DNA of 64,000 nt from Sepiola atlantica (GCA_963556195.1 OY744525.1:21290343-21354342); one strand, 5' to 3'. Counted from the stretch's first letter, positions 11,120 to 22,160 are shown. The notes: generated from the letters alone by a model not told the origin. A program made the numbers and translations.

Positions 11120-11700
11120 GAGAGGCTTTATTTTAGAGGTTTTTCACAGTCACCAGACACTTTTTACCCATTTCACCACGTGCTCCACGTCGAAAGAAAG
11201 AGAATCAGCAAGAATTATTTCTATCTTAATAAAGTAGAGAGTTTGGGCAATAAAATTGACTAAATGAATTTTAACATTTGTGAAAAATAGCTCCACGAAG
11301 CTAATGTCAAAACAGCGAGAGTCTTTGTGCCGTTGCAGTCTATAAGAGAGACAAATAACATGGTTGAAACTCGTCATGTAACGAGCAAAATCTAGTTAAT
11401 GACTATTGAAGCAACCACATCAAAAATTGAACCATTTACAAAACAATAGGTCGCTTTTTTCATTGTGAGGTGATAGTCACGAAGCAGCGGACTGTTTTTA
11501 TCAGATCGGTTCATTTGATGTGTCTGCTTGACATAGATATAAAAAAAACAAAAAACAAATAGAACCAAAGGAGAATTAAAAAAACGAACAGATTTGCAGC
11601 CATGTGTGTGTGTGTGTGTGCGAAAGAATTAGATCACATATTTAGTATCAATAATCAGCAATTTTCGTTTGACTTTCACATTGGAGATCCAAAAACCTGA
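11120..11700. other. Unassigned AT-rich sequence
   Basis: No ORF with recognisable content. A short (GT)n tract lies at about 11604-11620. The sequence may continue the decayed N1 element upstream in its own orientation, but I cannot align it. Confidence 0.4.
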
Positions 11701-11714
11701 TTCCACGTAAAAAT

Positions 11715-12800
11715 TAGAAATCCTTTTACTTTGTGAAAACTGAACGTGTTGAAAACGGGTGCTTTGTTTATTGGTCCTTTCCAGTTGTAAAATTGAATGA
11801 TGTAAATGATTAAAAGAGAGAGGGAGAAAGAAGAGAGAGAGAGAGAGGTGAAGAAATAGAGAGGGGAGGAAAGAAAGTGAAAAGAGAGGAGAACAGAAAA
11901 AGAGAGAGAAAGTGAGATACAGAGAACATCTATTATGACATCACAATGTATTCTGAAATCCTTTTACTTTGTGAAAACTGGACGTGTCGAAAAACGGGTG
12001 TTTTGTCTATTGGTTCTTTCCAGTTGTAAAATTGAATGATATAAATGATTAAAAGAAAGAGAGAGAAAGAAGAGAGGAGGAAAGAAGAGAGAGGGTGAAA
12101 AAAGAGAGAGGGTGAAAAAAGAGAGAGGGTGAAAAAAGAGAGAGGGTGAAAAAAGAGAGAGGGTGAAAAAAGAGAGAGGGTGAAAAAAGAGAGAGGGTGA
12201 AAAAAGAGAGAGGGTGAAAAAAGAGAGAGGGTGAAAAAAGAGAGAGGGTGAAAAAAGAGAGAGGGTGAAAAAAGAGAGAGGGTGAAAAAAGAGAGAGGGT
12301 GAAAAAAGAGAGAGGGAGAAAAAAGAGAGAGGGAGAAAGGATAGAAGGGGAGAAAGGATAGAAGGGGAGAAAGGATAGAAGGGGAGAAAGGATAGAAGGG
12401 GAGAAAGGATAGAAGGGGAGAAAGGATATAAGGGGAGAAAGGATATAAGGGGAGAAAGGATATAAGGGGAGAAAGAATATAAGGGGAGAAAGAATATAAG
12501 GGGAGAAAGAATATAAGGGGAGAAAGAATATAAGGGGAGAAAGAAGAGAGAGGGAGAGAAGAGAGAGGGAGAAAGAAGAGAGAGAGAGAAAGAAGAGAGA
12601 GAGAGAAGTGAATAGAGAGGAGGGATAGAAAATAAAAAGAGTGAAAAGAGAAGGGAACAGAAAAAGAGAGAATTTGAGATACAGAGAACATCTATATGAC
12701 ATCACAATGTATTCTGAAATCCTTTGATTTTGTGAAAATTGGACATGTCAAAACGTCAGTGTTTTGTCTATTGGTTCTGTTATAGTTGTAAAGGTTTTGT
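11715..12800. repeat. Purine-rich 17-bp satellite inside a higher-order repeat
   Basis: From about 12085 to 12545 a strict 17-bp period runs in blocks: GAGAGAGGGTGAAAAAA, then AGAAAGGATAGAAGGGG, then AGAAAGGATATAAGGGG and AGAAAGAATATAAGGGG. Looser GAGA tracts flank it (11815-11925, 12545-12670). A unique-looking module (AAATCCTTTTACTTTGTGAAAACTG through GTTTTGTCTATTGGTTC and AGTTGTAAA) is repeated three times at about 11715-11815, 11955-12055 and 12715-12800, so the GA arrays are spacers in a larger tandem repeat. The 252- and 218-codon minus-strand frames are repeat translations (Ser/Phe/Leu/Pro), not genes. Confidence 0.92.
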
Positions 12801-12809
12801 TAATTATGA

Positions 12810-13725
12810 AAACCATGTAAAAATATTCTAAATAAGAATGTTTTTTAAATAGTTATACAATTTCTTGAAATCGAATACATGTTTTATAAAGTATCAATAA
12901 ATTAATCTACTTTTAAAAATATTACTAATCGGTTCAGGGCACTACATGTATAAACTAATGTTCAATGTACCAACGTTGACCTACGTCTAGTATAAATTTA
13001 AATTGTTGTCACATCAAGAAAAATTTTTTTTTTTTTTTTTTAAATAAAAATAGGAAATAAAACGTATTCCTGAACATATGTTCTCAATTGACTACTTTTC
13101 AAAGAAATACATCAGAAAAATTTGGAAAAGGAAACGTTCAAGTGACATTAAAGAGTTCCACTCTAAGAAAACCAGAAAAGTTGAAGAGCTTAAGCGTGAA
13201 CACGAATTCCTTTTGCTTACATAAGACCGGTTTAAGGGTTTTAATGCAAATAGCCTCTAACAGAGAGAGGTTAAAAGAATATTTAACATTAAATAAGTAA
13301 TTTCTGGTAAGAATTAATGTTTTTTTTTTTAATCAAAGTTGAGTATTATGGTTCATTTGTGCTTCTAAACCAAAAATAAACAGTCTTTCGCAGAAAAGCT
13401 TTGTTTTCGTTAACTTTTCATGTGCTCTAAATTAAGGGAATACACTGATTCAAATCGTTCGATTATATAGAACTTCAATTGCAAAACATTAAAACCAATA
13501 AGTCAATTCCTTATGATATATTGTGACTTACCCCCATTTCTGCTTAAATCAAGTTTTAAAAAATGTTCATATATATTGAAAAGTTGCATCGTAGAACGGC
13601 GTTACCGAACACTTTTATTCTTACTAATTTTAACATTCACATTTAGAGAAAGAAAGAGAGAAAACAACTTTTTAAAGAAAGACATTGTCCATCTCCTGAA
13701 AATAAAAATGAGATTCTACCGTTTT
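12810..13725. other. AT-rich, no gene recognised
   Basis: Short plus-strand frames at 13088-13300 and 13513-13728 are Lys/Asn/Phe-rich with no recognisable domain. No repeat family member was identified. Confidence 0.5.
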
Positions 13726-13730
13726 TAAAG

Positions 13731-13875
13731 AGCGGTTCTTAAGACGGCTATCTGCTCCGGAAGTGGGTGATTATAACCGCCTGGTGGCCTGGAAGTGGGT
13801 ATTCATTTTAAATTAAATTTATATGCGAAAGTGATCACCCACTTTAAAGTCTATATTTGATGACATAGAACCGCC
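13731..13875. repeat. Short foldback element (~145 bp)
   Basis: Outer ends AGCGGTTCT (13731) and AGAACCGCC (13867-13875) are inverted. An inner pair, AAGTGGGTGAT and ATCACCCACTT, also pairs. A second AAGTGGGTATTC block lies within. Size and nested inverted arms resemble a small MITE or foldback remnant; no convincing target duplication is visible. Confidence 0.55.
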
Positions 13876-13879
13876 TTCC

Positions 13880-14690
13880 CATTTAGATGTACATTATTAG
13901 ATTACAATGAATATATTGGTTCTGAACGATGTATAAGCCAACATTAGCATCTCAGATACCTTCTTTTTTTTTCATGTAGACAATCCTGGGGGATATTTTT
14001 GAGCCATTTTAAGAAAGAAAAGGGCGTCAGTCTTTCGTGATATCAACTACAGCATCGCATCTTAATTAAAAGAAAGCTTGAATTGAAAATAAATGTAAAA
14101 AATAAAATAAATCCTTTTCCATTGATATCAGTCGTTTACAAAAAAAACAAAAAAAACGTTTTCCTCTGAGGCAATCATGTGAATAGGTGTTTTATTTTTA
14201 CTAACTTTGATGATTTTAAGTTTGAAAAAACAGTTTTGCTCGATCGTGTCTAGTTTATTTAGATGCGTCCATAATCTCTGTGAGAGACTTTGTTCGTTGG
14301 TCAGTCTGTCGTGCTTCAGTTGGCAATATCACTCGCTGTCTCACACATAAATTCGAAATAGCATTTTCATCACTAAATGCACAGATTAAATAAATGCATC
14401 TTAAGAATATGCGTTCTCGTTCAATTATTTAGATGTGGTAAATTCAAATTTCCAAAAAGTTTAGCTCTTTCACATCTAGATTTTTTCATTCGCCCCCCCC
14501 CCACCCCCTCCGTTTTACTATAATATATATCGGTGCATGTAATTCAACCCAAGAAATACATTTTTTAACCTCTGACGAGCCTTAGAGAAATGCACAATTT
14601 GCAAATTAACCCACTGCATTTTCTCAACTTAGGCAAAACGGTTGCAAAGTACTAAAAATAAAAATGCTTTTAAAAAGGTAGGAATTTATT
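13880..14690. other. Unassigned AT-rich sequence
   Basis: Contains A/T runs and a C-run near 14493-14502. No coding, RNA or repeat similarity seen. Confidence 0.5.
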
Positions 14691-14721
<31 letters not shown>

Positions 14722-14750
14722 CTTCTAAAATTCTGTGAATCTTGCTTGTA

Positions 14751-15087
14751 TTGATTTACTCCTCTCCAGGAGTTAGGCACAAGGCCAGTTTTTATCTTAC
14801 TCCCACAAGTAAGATGTGACCCAAAGTCGGGTAAGGAAAGTGGGGTTTAAAAATTGCCTGGGCAGTCCCGTCGGCATTACCCGGTAGGGGCGCCTCAGGC
14901 AGTAAGCAATAAACTTACTCCTCCCCAAAGAGTGGAGGTGAAGCCTGGGAGGGTGGACCTCCTAGAACTGCACAGGACAAACCCATAGACCGACGTAAAT
15001 CAAGCCCCGAAGGCCAAGACAATACCAGTCTATGGGGTGCAGTATCCATCGGAACAGATACTACACTTTGATCTTAGCCAAAAGGCC
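14751..15087 (-). repeat. U2 snRNA-headed SINE-like element, copy 1 (best preserved)
   Basis: On the minus strand the element begins at 15087 with GGCCTTTTGGCTAAGATC followed by AAAGTGTAGTATCTGTTC (15052-15087). This equals nucleotides about 11-45 of U2 snRNA except for one extra A, and includes the branch-site-pairing GTAGTA. After this head comes about 300 bp unlike U2. It has a self-complementary pair (ACCCCATAGAC ... GTCTATGGGT), the family core CCACCCTCCCAGGCTTCACC and GGCGCCCCTACCGGG, and a 3' end CTCCTGGAGAGGAGTAAATC. A perfect 12-bp duplication ATCTTGCTTGTA flanks it (14739-14750 and 15088-15099), proving retrotransposition-style insertion as a unit. Class precedent: snRNA-headed SINEs (SINEU) of crocodilians. 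There is no A tail. Confidence 0.9.
15052..15087 (-). pseudogene. U2 snRNA 5' fragment (head of the SINE)
   Basis: A 36-nt stretch matches U2 snRNA from about position 11, with one inserted A in the AAGATCAAAGTG segment. The first ~10 nt of U2 and everything after the branch-site loop are absent, so it cannot be a functional snRNA gene. The break point coincides exactly with the target-site duplication. Confidence 0.9.
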
Positions 15088-15439
15088 ATCTTGCTTGTAA
15101 CCTGCACACTTTATGTTATTATCAAGAAGGAAATATATATATTTACTTGAAAATGGATGACATTATAAAGGATGAAGCTCTGGTTGCTGTTACCTCTTTA
15201 TCAGCAAATATAAATTTGAGAAATCATATATCTAATAAGTATAACAATATTTAAAAAATTCATGTGACACAAAAACGAACACAACATAGATACAGAGCAG
15301 TGACATTACAAAATATTTTTTTTTTTTTAAATATGTGAATAACTGTTTTTTTTTGTTTTTTTTACTAATTCTCTAGATCTCGTTCATTAAAAATAAACAA
15401 AAAAAATCAAATTCACCAAGTCCTGAAAAAATATACCCA

Positions 15440-15540
15440 CCCACTTGAGCTCATTAGCAAAGTGATTAAGGTGATATCTGCAATATGGTGGTCCCTCTTT
15501 GAAGGCAGATGTTCGGATTCTATACACATCTCATTTACCT
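15440..15540 (+). repeat. tRNA-like SINE head
   Basis: GAGCTCATTAGCAAAGTGATTAAGG resembles a tRNA 5' end with A box, and GATGTTCGGATTC about 55 nt later resembles a B box. The body beyond about 15540 is not matched elsewhere in the window. Read as a decayed tRNA-derived SINE. Confidence 0.5.
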
Positions 15541-15681
15541 GAGATTTTCTATGTTTATTCTAACCCAATAGTTAAAACAACAAAAAAAAAAACGGGTATT
15601 GTCAACCAACAAAAAAAAACAGCATGGTACATAATATATTGTCAGAAATAAATTCCAATGTTTACTTTATATATATATATA

Positions 15682-16250
15682 CTAGAAGAATACCCGTTAC
15701 AGTATGTGTCGAATTAATTCCCTGAACAGAACAGTTTTGCACCACTTTTATGTCCCCTTAAGAAGATTAACATCAGAATATAATGATACTAAACTTTGTC
15801 TAAAATCTGTATTCTAATTTTGCATTCTAGAAAATATCTAAAATTTAAGGCCCAAGCTTAAGGGGTCTTAAGAAACTGAAATTCAGGTAATCTTGCTTGA
15901 TTTATATCTAATGACTATCGATCAAATTCACTGCAGATCTCATATATTTGTATTTTCTAATGGAGTTATGTGACCATATTATGCTCCTAAAAGACTTTGA
16001 AATACTCCAAAAGAAACTAACTAAATATTAATGTCTAATACCTATTGTTAAAATTTCAGAAAAACTGGAGATATCTGAATTTTAACAAAGGGCTTCTACC
16101 CCCTTTTTACCCAGTTTTCATCAAACTAAATATAGCCCACATTTGGACCCCTTACACCTAACAGCTGTGTTCCAAAATTCGTAATGATCGGTTAATTAGT
16201 TTAGAAGTGGATCCTGCACATACAAACACACCTAACTTTGTAAAGATAGA
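15682..16250 (-). mobile_element. Helitron-like dispersed repeat, family H1 copy 1
   Basis: Roughly 570 bp are shared with 40.66-41.23 kb (same orientation) and 31.30-31.83 kb (opposite). Shared landmarks include CCCTGAACAGAACAGTTTTG, CACTTTTATGTCCCCTTA, TTAAGGGGTCTTAAGAAA and CAAAGGGCTTC. On the minus strand the element ends ACGGGTATTCTTCTAG followed by TA repeats, a CTAG terminus typical of Helitron 3' ends. The 40.7 kb copy preserves a hairpin ACCCATTCTGGGACGGGT just inside that end. No Rep/helicase coding is seen, so it would be non-autonomous. The 5' TC end is uncertain. Confidence 0.6.
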
Positions 16251-16329
16251 AATATAAATTATTACGAGTGGAAGAAGATTTCTTAGTTCGAACTTGTAAA
16301 ATATCAAGAGTCAAATGTTTGCACTACCG

Positions 16330-16382
16330 AGTTTTGCATATGTGCTAATTTGCAACAAGCAAATTAGCACATATGCAAAACT
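16330..16382. repeat. Perfect 24-bp palindrome, 5-nt loop
   Basis: AGTTTTGCATATGTGCTAAT then TTGC (16330-16353), loop AACAA, and the exact reverse complement at 16359-16382. All 24 positions pair. Confidence 0.97.
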
Positions 16383-16529
16383 TTTGACTAACTCCAGTGA
16401 ATTTCTGATTGCACCAAGATAACTTGATGAAACATGACAAATTTAAATGCATGTTTTTGACAGTTTTTTTTTTGTATAGAATTAAATGGAGTAAATCTAA
16501 CATATAAAGTTATCTTGTGAGATTTTAAA

Positions 16530-16645
16530 AGTTAGACATGAATAGCATTTAAGCTGACATATCAAACTTTGATTCTAACTAGCCAATTTTTATTTGTTAT
16601 TATTGTCCTATGTTATTGGCACTATAATAACTTACTTTGCTTGTG
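16530..16645. repeat. Dispersed repeat shared with 51.96-52.07 kb
   Basis: Both copies contain CATTTAAGCTGACA, GCCAATTTTTATTTGTTATT and CATGTTATTGGC (or CTATGTTATTGGC) in the same order. Family unknown; about 110 bp is alignable by eye. Confidence 0.65.
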
Positions 16646-16944
16646 TTTATTAAAAAAATTATTTAATGAAGAGCATCAATTGTTAGGATGTATCAAAAGT
16701 AATTTTGTTTCTAGAGACGTGACTGCATTTTGAAGCCTTTTTTTCAATTTTTTTTATAAGTACAAAATAATTCGAATAATCGGATCGTTTCTTAACGATT
16801 TTTTGGGGTGAAGGGGAGGTGGGGGTTAAAGAGCAAACTCTTGCTGACCTTCACCTTTTCCATTTTAGTTTGTTTATCATCCTTTCCCTTCCTTCATACT
16901 TTCTTTGGTAATATTATTCGAAAGTATTTAATAATAACTCCAAT

Positions 16945-17515
16945 GGGCAACATACAGATATAAAAAGGGGTTATAACTAAGTTAATAATGCAATAGGTAG
17001 TTACATGTTGGGTAACTGGCTTGTAATGTATACAGGGAATGGCCTACATACAAATATAAAAGGGTGTATTACTGTAAATGAACAATGCAATAGGTAGTTA
17101 CAAGTTGGGTAACTGGCTTGTAATGTATACGGGGAATGGCCCACATACAAATATAAAAGGGTGTATTACTGTAAGTCAACAATGCAATAAGTAGTTACAA
17201 GTTGGGTAACTGGCTTGTAATGTATACGGGGAATGGCCCACATACAAATATAAAAGGGTGTATTACTGTAAATGAACAATGCAATAGGTAGTTACAAGTT
17301 GGGTAACTGGCTTGTAATGTATATGGGGAATGGCCCACATACAAATATAAAAGGGTGTATTACTGTAAGTGAACAATGCAATAGGTAGTTACAAGTTGGG
17401 TAACTGACTTGTAATGTATACGGGGAATGGCCCACATACAAATATAAAAGGGTGTATTACTGTAAGTGAACAATGCAATAGGTAGTTACAAGTTGGGTAA
17501 CTGGCTTGTAAACTA
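16945..17515. repeat. 97-bp tandem repeat, ~6 units
   Basis: The phrase GGGGAATGGCCCACATAC recurs at 17131, 17228, 17325 and 17422, a strict 97-bp period, with more divergent units at the left edge (16945 onward). Each unit contains CAATAGGTAGTTACAAGTTG, GGGTAACTGGCTTGTAATG and AAATATAAAAGGGTGTATTA. Inner units are almost identical (a few substitutions such as GTAAGTCAAC/GTAAATGAAC), suggesting recent amplification. No long open frame. Confidence 0.97.
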
Positions 17516-17519
17516 TAAG

Positions 17520-17635
17520 GGTAAACACTCCGGCTATACGCGTGCTACTGTTGTATACTTTTGCTTACTCACATGTTACTTTTCTCTAAATTCTAATGTG
17601 TATTATTTATATGTACTTAATTCTTGATATATATA

Positions 17636-17674
<39 letters not shown>

Positions 17675-17882
17675 ATAGATGAACGAAGAGTGATAAACAT
17701 GTACGAATGTCCAGATTTATTTCAAACTTCGATTGTCCAATGCAAGGTATATTCTGTAATAAAATTATGTTTATTATTCTTTCCTTAAGCCAAGGCTTTT
17801 CAAAGATCGAGATCTTATCACCAGAGGAATTATACAGATAGATAAGTTGGCAGTATGAAAGCCAAAATTCAACATTTGAAAA

Positions 17883-17914
<32 letters not shown>

Positions 17915-18322
17915 TAGTTTTATTGTCTGTCTATTGATTCATACTCGAGTAATTCTTAACTTCACCCTCTGGCCTGCTAATTAATGAATTCATTTTGTTG
18001 TAAAAGGCAGACAATTGATGCTTACTGCTATTTTGAAACAATGCATTCTGACCATATTTTTACTTTGCCAAATGATATGTATATAAAAAAAAAAAAATTA
18101 TTAAAAAAAGACGGCCTAAATTTAAAAAAAAAAACCAAAAATAAATGTCTTCGAACCGCGTGCTAAAAGATACCCCCCTCTTCCCCGTCAAATTCCATTC
18201 TCAAATAGGTGGCCCTCTCATGCGGTCATTCGTAGGATAGTCAGGCTAGAATCGTTATTATTGATATGCTACTCGGAATAGTTCATTGTATAAGAAAAGG
18301 GATGTCAGAAATTTCTCTGCAA

Positions 18323-18357
<35 letters not shown>

Positions 18358-18831
18358 TCTTATTTCTTTTGAGAATCCAAAAATTAACCTTAAATAAACC
18401 CGAATGGTTTTATACACCATCAAACAAAATAAGCTCACCAAACGAGTTGTGGCATTTCAGTGCAGAGCATGTTACCCATAGCCGCTGTTGGGTCAACGAA
18501 AAGAAGAAATATTTGATTGATTTCATTCTAGGGAAATGAGTATTTCATGAAGAAGCAAGTCAATCCCGATTATAAACACTCATGTGCCATGTCAATTATT
18601 TCACTGTTACCAAATCTTGTGATTCAGAGTCTGATTGAAATCGCATTGGTGAAGTCGATCGCAGAATAATGACTGGGTCAATGATCCTCAGATTTATTCT
18701 TGCTATCTATTATTTTCAATTAATAACCTCCAATCGCAGTGTATCAAAACATGTTTGTATATTTTGAAAATCAAAACTAATTACAGATACGGATAATTAT
18801 ATGGATGCACACACATATGCACAATCGTTAC

Positions 18832-18871
<40 letters not shown>

Positions 18872-19540
18872 TATCAATAGTCTCTTATAAAAGTAATTAT
18901 GATATCGAAAGATAATTAGATGTGTTCACTTCTAGTATTTGTAAACATTCATATGAGGCAAGATGAAATAATTGCTTACAACAAAGTGTGAGTGTATGTA
19001 CATATATGATATTTTAAAGTATGACTGTATCTACATTCCTTAATGTTCATAGGTATATATACCTACATACAATTTAAATAGATGCATATACGCATTTGTT
19101 TGTGTACCTCTCTCACTCATATATATATATATATATATATATATGGAGAGAGAGAGAGAAATTATTAAAATGTTGAATTAAATTAACGATAATTGAATTG
19201 TCTTTTTATTCTTTTTCAAACATTCATTTCCAATATAACAGCCGGTTACTACCCTAACTACGTTTTCATCGCAACAAAAAATGATTTATCTTTTGTGTTT
19301 TTTATTTTGTGTATAAATTTTTAAAAGTTAAATGTTGACGATAATATTTACAATTACATTGTCGTTTTTTTTTAATCCTCCGATGAAAAGAGTTTGTCTT
19401 TAAAAATCCATGGATTAAGGATATGAAACTCCATGCTTTAAACGTCTGATGTTTTCATAAATATTGTATCTATACAATTTTGTATTCTCATCTTTCATCT
19501 CTAGTATATATATTTCTCCCTTTTGTTTCATTTTACTTTA
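17520..19540. other. AT-rich interval with TA microsatellites; no gene recognised
   Basis: TA tracts at about 17628-17668, 17884-17914, 18834-18870 and 19121-19145. A poly(T) run lies at 18327-18352. The segment 17660-17760 (GATAGATGAACGAAGAGTGATAAA ... CTTCGATTGTCCAATGCAAGG) is a diverged copy of 20050-20135, both abutting TA tracts. The moderately complex segment at 18420-18720 has no recognisable coding. Confidence 0.55.
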
Positions 19541-20010
19541 GTCAAAGTTCTCAGAAATCAAGGGTCCCCTTCCGGGGGCTAACACTTGATATCTATATGA
19601 GATACATAGATATTCGAATATTCCATTACAGTTTTTATTTACCTGTCAATCATTGAGTTAGTAAAGAAGTGAAGAACATTAATTTTCCTCTCCCCAATTG
19701 ACCAGTTAACTATGTTATAGTATATCTTTCTATTGGTCTTACTGAAATCCAGGACAAGAATTCATCTAGTCTGGTGGAGTATCAAGCTAAGTGTTGTTGC
19801 TTGAGGTAACATCACTAGGAGAAGGCACACCATTCCTCGTATGAACAAGTGTATAGTTGTGTCAAGGGGATCGTATTTGAGCTGCGAATACTATGTTATA
19901 TTGAATATTTGGTTATGGTTTACTTGTAGGGGTAAGTATCCTTATGTCAGGTTGTCCTGACAAACCCTTGTACAGAGACCAAAGACACTCGAGGATAGTT
20001 TCTAGTAGGT
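19540..20010 (+). repeat. Dispersed repeat family D1, copy 1
   Basis: About 470 bp are collinear with the reverse complement of 58.86-59.35 kb. Shared blocks: GTTCTCAGAAATCAAGGG, ATTGACCAGTTAACTATG, CTAGTCTGGTGGAGTATC and GTACAGAGACCAAAGACAC. Identity by eye is high enough (roughly 80% in blocks) to be one family. I see no ORF, tRNA box or terminal repeat, so the class is unknown. A copy of the 17.66 kb repeat follows on the right. Confidence 0.8.
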
Positions 20011-20232
20011 AATTCAATTTTCTTATCAATACTTGTTATATATATATTTATCTACACGTAAATGAAGGAAGAGAGATAAAGATGTGCGGATGACAAATCT
20101 ATTTCATCTTCGATTGTTCAATACAAGGTGTACTTTCTTCCTTTATTTATCTTTACAATTGCTCTATCACGCATATTGAGCTTAAATCATTTCACTATAG
20201 GTTCAATTCTCTAAAAGTATACTTTTAGTCTA

Positions 20233-20239
<7 letters not shown>

Positions 20240-20271
<32 letters not shown>

Positions 20272-20360
20272 TTATTTTTTATATATATATATGCTTATTT
20301 TTTATATATATATATGCTTATTTTTCATATATATATGCTTATTTTATATATATATATGCT

Positions 20361-20402
<42 letters not shown>

Positions 20403-22022
20403 TTATTTTATATATATATATATATGCTTATTTTTTATATATATATGCTTATTTTTTATTATATATATATATGTTTATTTTATATATATATATATGCTTA
20501 TTTTATATATATATATATGCTTATTTTATATATATATATATGCTTATTTTATATATATATGCTTATTTTATATATATATATGCTTATTTTATATATATAT
20601 ATGCTTATTTTATATATATATGCTTATTTTATATATATATGCTTATTTTATATATATATATGCTTATTTTATATATATATGCTTATTTTATATATATATG
20701 CTTATTTTATATATATATATGCTTATTTTATATATATATGCTTATTTTATATATATATGCTTATTTTATATATATATATGCTTATTTTATATATATATGC
20801 TTATTTTATATATATATGCTTATTTTATATATATATATGCTTATTTTATATATATATATGCTTATTTTATATATATATGCTTATTTTATATATATATATG
20901 CTTATTTTATATATATATGCTTATTTTATATATATATGCTTATTTTATATATATATATGCTTATTTTATATATATATGCTTATTTTATATATATATATGC
21001 TTATTTTATATATATATATGCTTATTTTATATATATATGCTTATTTTATATATATATGCTTATTTTATATATATATGCTTATTTTATATATATATATGCT
21101 TATTTTATATATATATGCTTATTTTATATATATATATGCTTATTTTATATATATATGCTTATTTTATATATATATGCTTATTTTATATATATATATGCTT
21201 ATTTTATATATATATGCTTATTTTATATATATATGCTTATTTTATATATATATATGCTTATTTTATATATATATGCTTATTTTATATATATATGCTTATT
21301 TTATATATATATATGCTTATTTTATATATATATGCTTATTTTATATATATATGCTTATTTTATATATATATATGCTTATTTTATATATATATATGCTTAT
21401 TTTATATATATATGCTTATTTTATATATATATATGCTTATTTTATATATATATGCTTATTTTATATATATATGCTTATTTTATATATATATATGCTTATT
21501 TTATATATATATGCTTATTTTATATATATATGCTTATTTTATATATATATATGCTTATTTTATATATATATATGCTTATTTTATATATATATATGCTTAT
21601 TTTATATATATATGCTTATTTTATATATATATGCTTATTTTATATATATATATGCTTATTTTATATATATATGCTTATTTTATATATATATGCTTATTTT
21701 ATATATATATGCTTATTTTTTATATATATATATATATGCTTATTTTATGTATATATATGCTTATTTTATGTATATATATATATATGCTTATTTTATGTAT
21801 ATATATATATGCTTATTTTATGTATGTATATATATATGCTTATTTTATGTATGTATATATATATGCTTATATATACTCATTTTATGTATATATATATATA
21901 TGCTTATATATACTTATTTTATGTATATATATATGCTTATATATACTTATTTTATGTATATATATATATGCTTATATATACTTATTTTATGTATATATAT
22001 ATATGCTTATATATACTTATTT

Positions 22023-22045
<23 letters not shown>
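20240..22045. repeat. GCTTATTTT-(TA)n minisatellite with higher-order structure
   Basis: About 90 units of TGCTTATTTTATATATATA-type sequence occur. Unit lengths are almost only 19 or 21 bp, the difference being one TA dinucleotide. Over long parts the order is 21-19-19 (59 bp), e.g. unit starts at 20700, 20721, 20740, 20759, 20780, 20799, 20818. Past 21.72 kb the units change to TTTTATGTATATATA and then to CTTATATATACTTATTTTATG. Three overlapping 594-618-codon plus-strand frames (Tyr/Ile/Leu/Ala/Phe/Cys) arise from this array and are not genes. Confidence 0.97.
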
Positions 22046-22074
<29 letters not shown>

Positions 22075-22103
22075 AGCATGTATTTCCCTGTACTTTTGCA
22101 TAA

Positions 22104-22156
<53 letters not shown>
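22030..22156. repeat. Two long (TA)n tracts
   Basis: TA runs at about 22026-22064 and 22105-22153, separated by a TGTGTGTGAGCATG segment; continuous with the minisatellite to the left. Confidence 0.95.

Positions 22157-22159
<3 letters not shown>

Positions 22160-22160
<1 letters not shown>

Noticed and set aside
11933..12705. 252- and 218-codon minus frames (Ser/Phe/Leu/Pro)
   Set aside because: Translation of the 17-bp purine satellite.
14751..15087. A functional U2 snRNA gene
   Set aside because: Only ~36 nt of U2 are present, with no Sm site or 3' stem-loops; target duplications show an inserted element.
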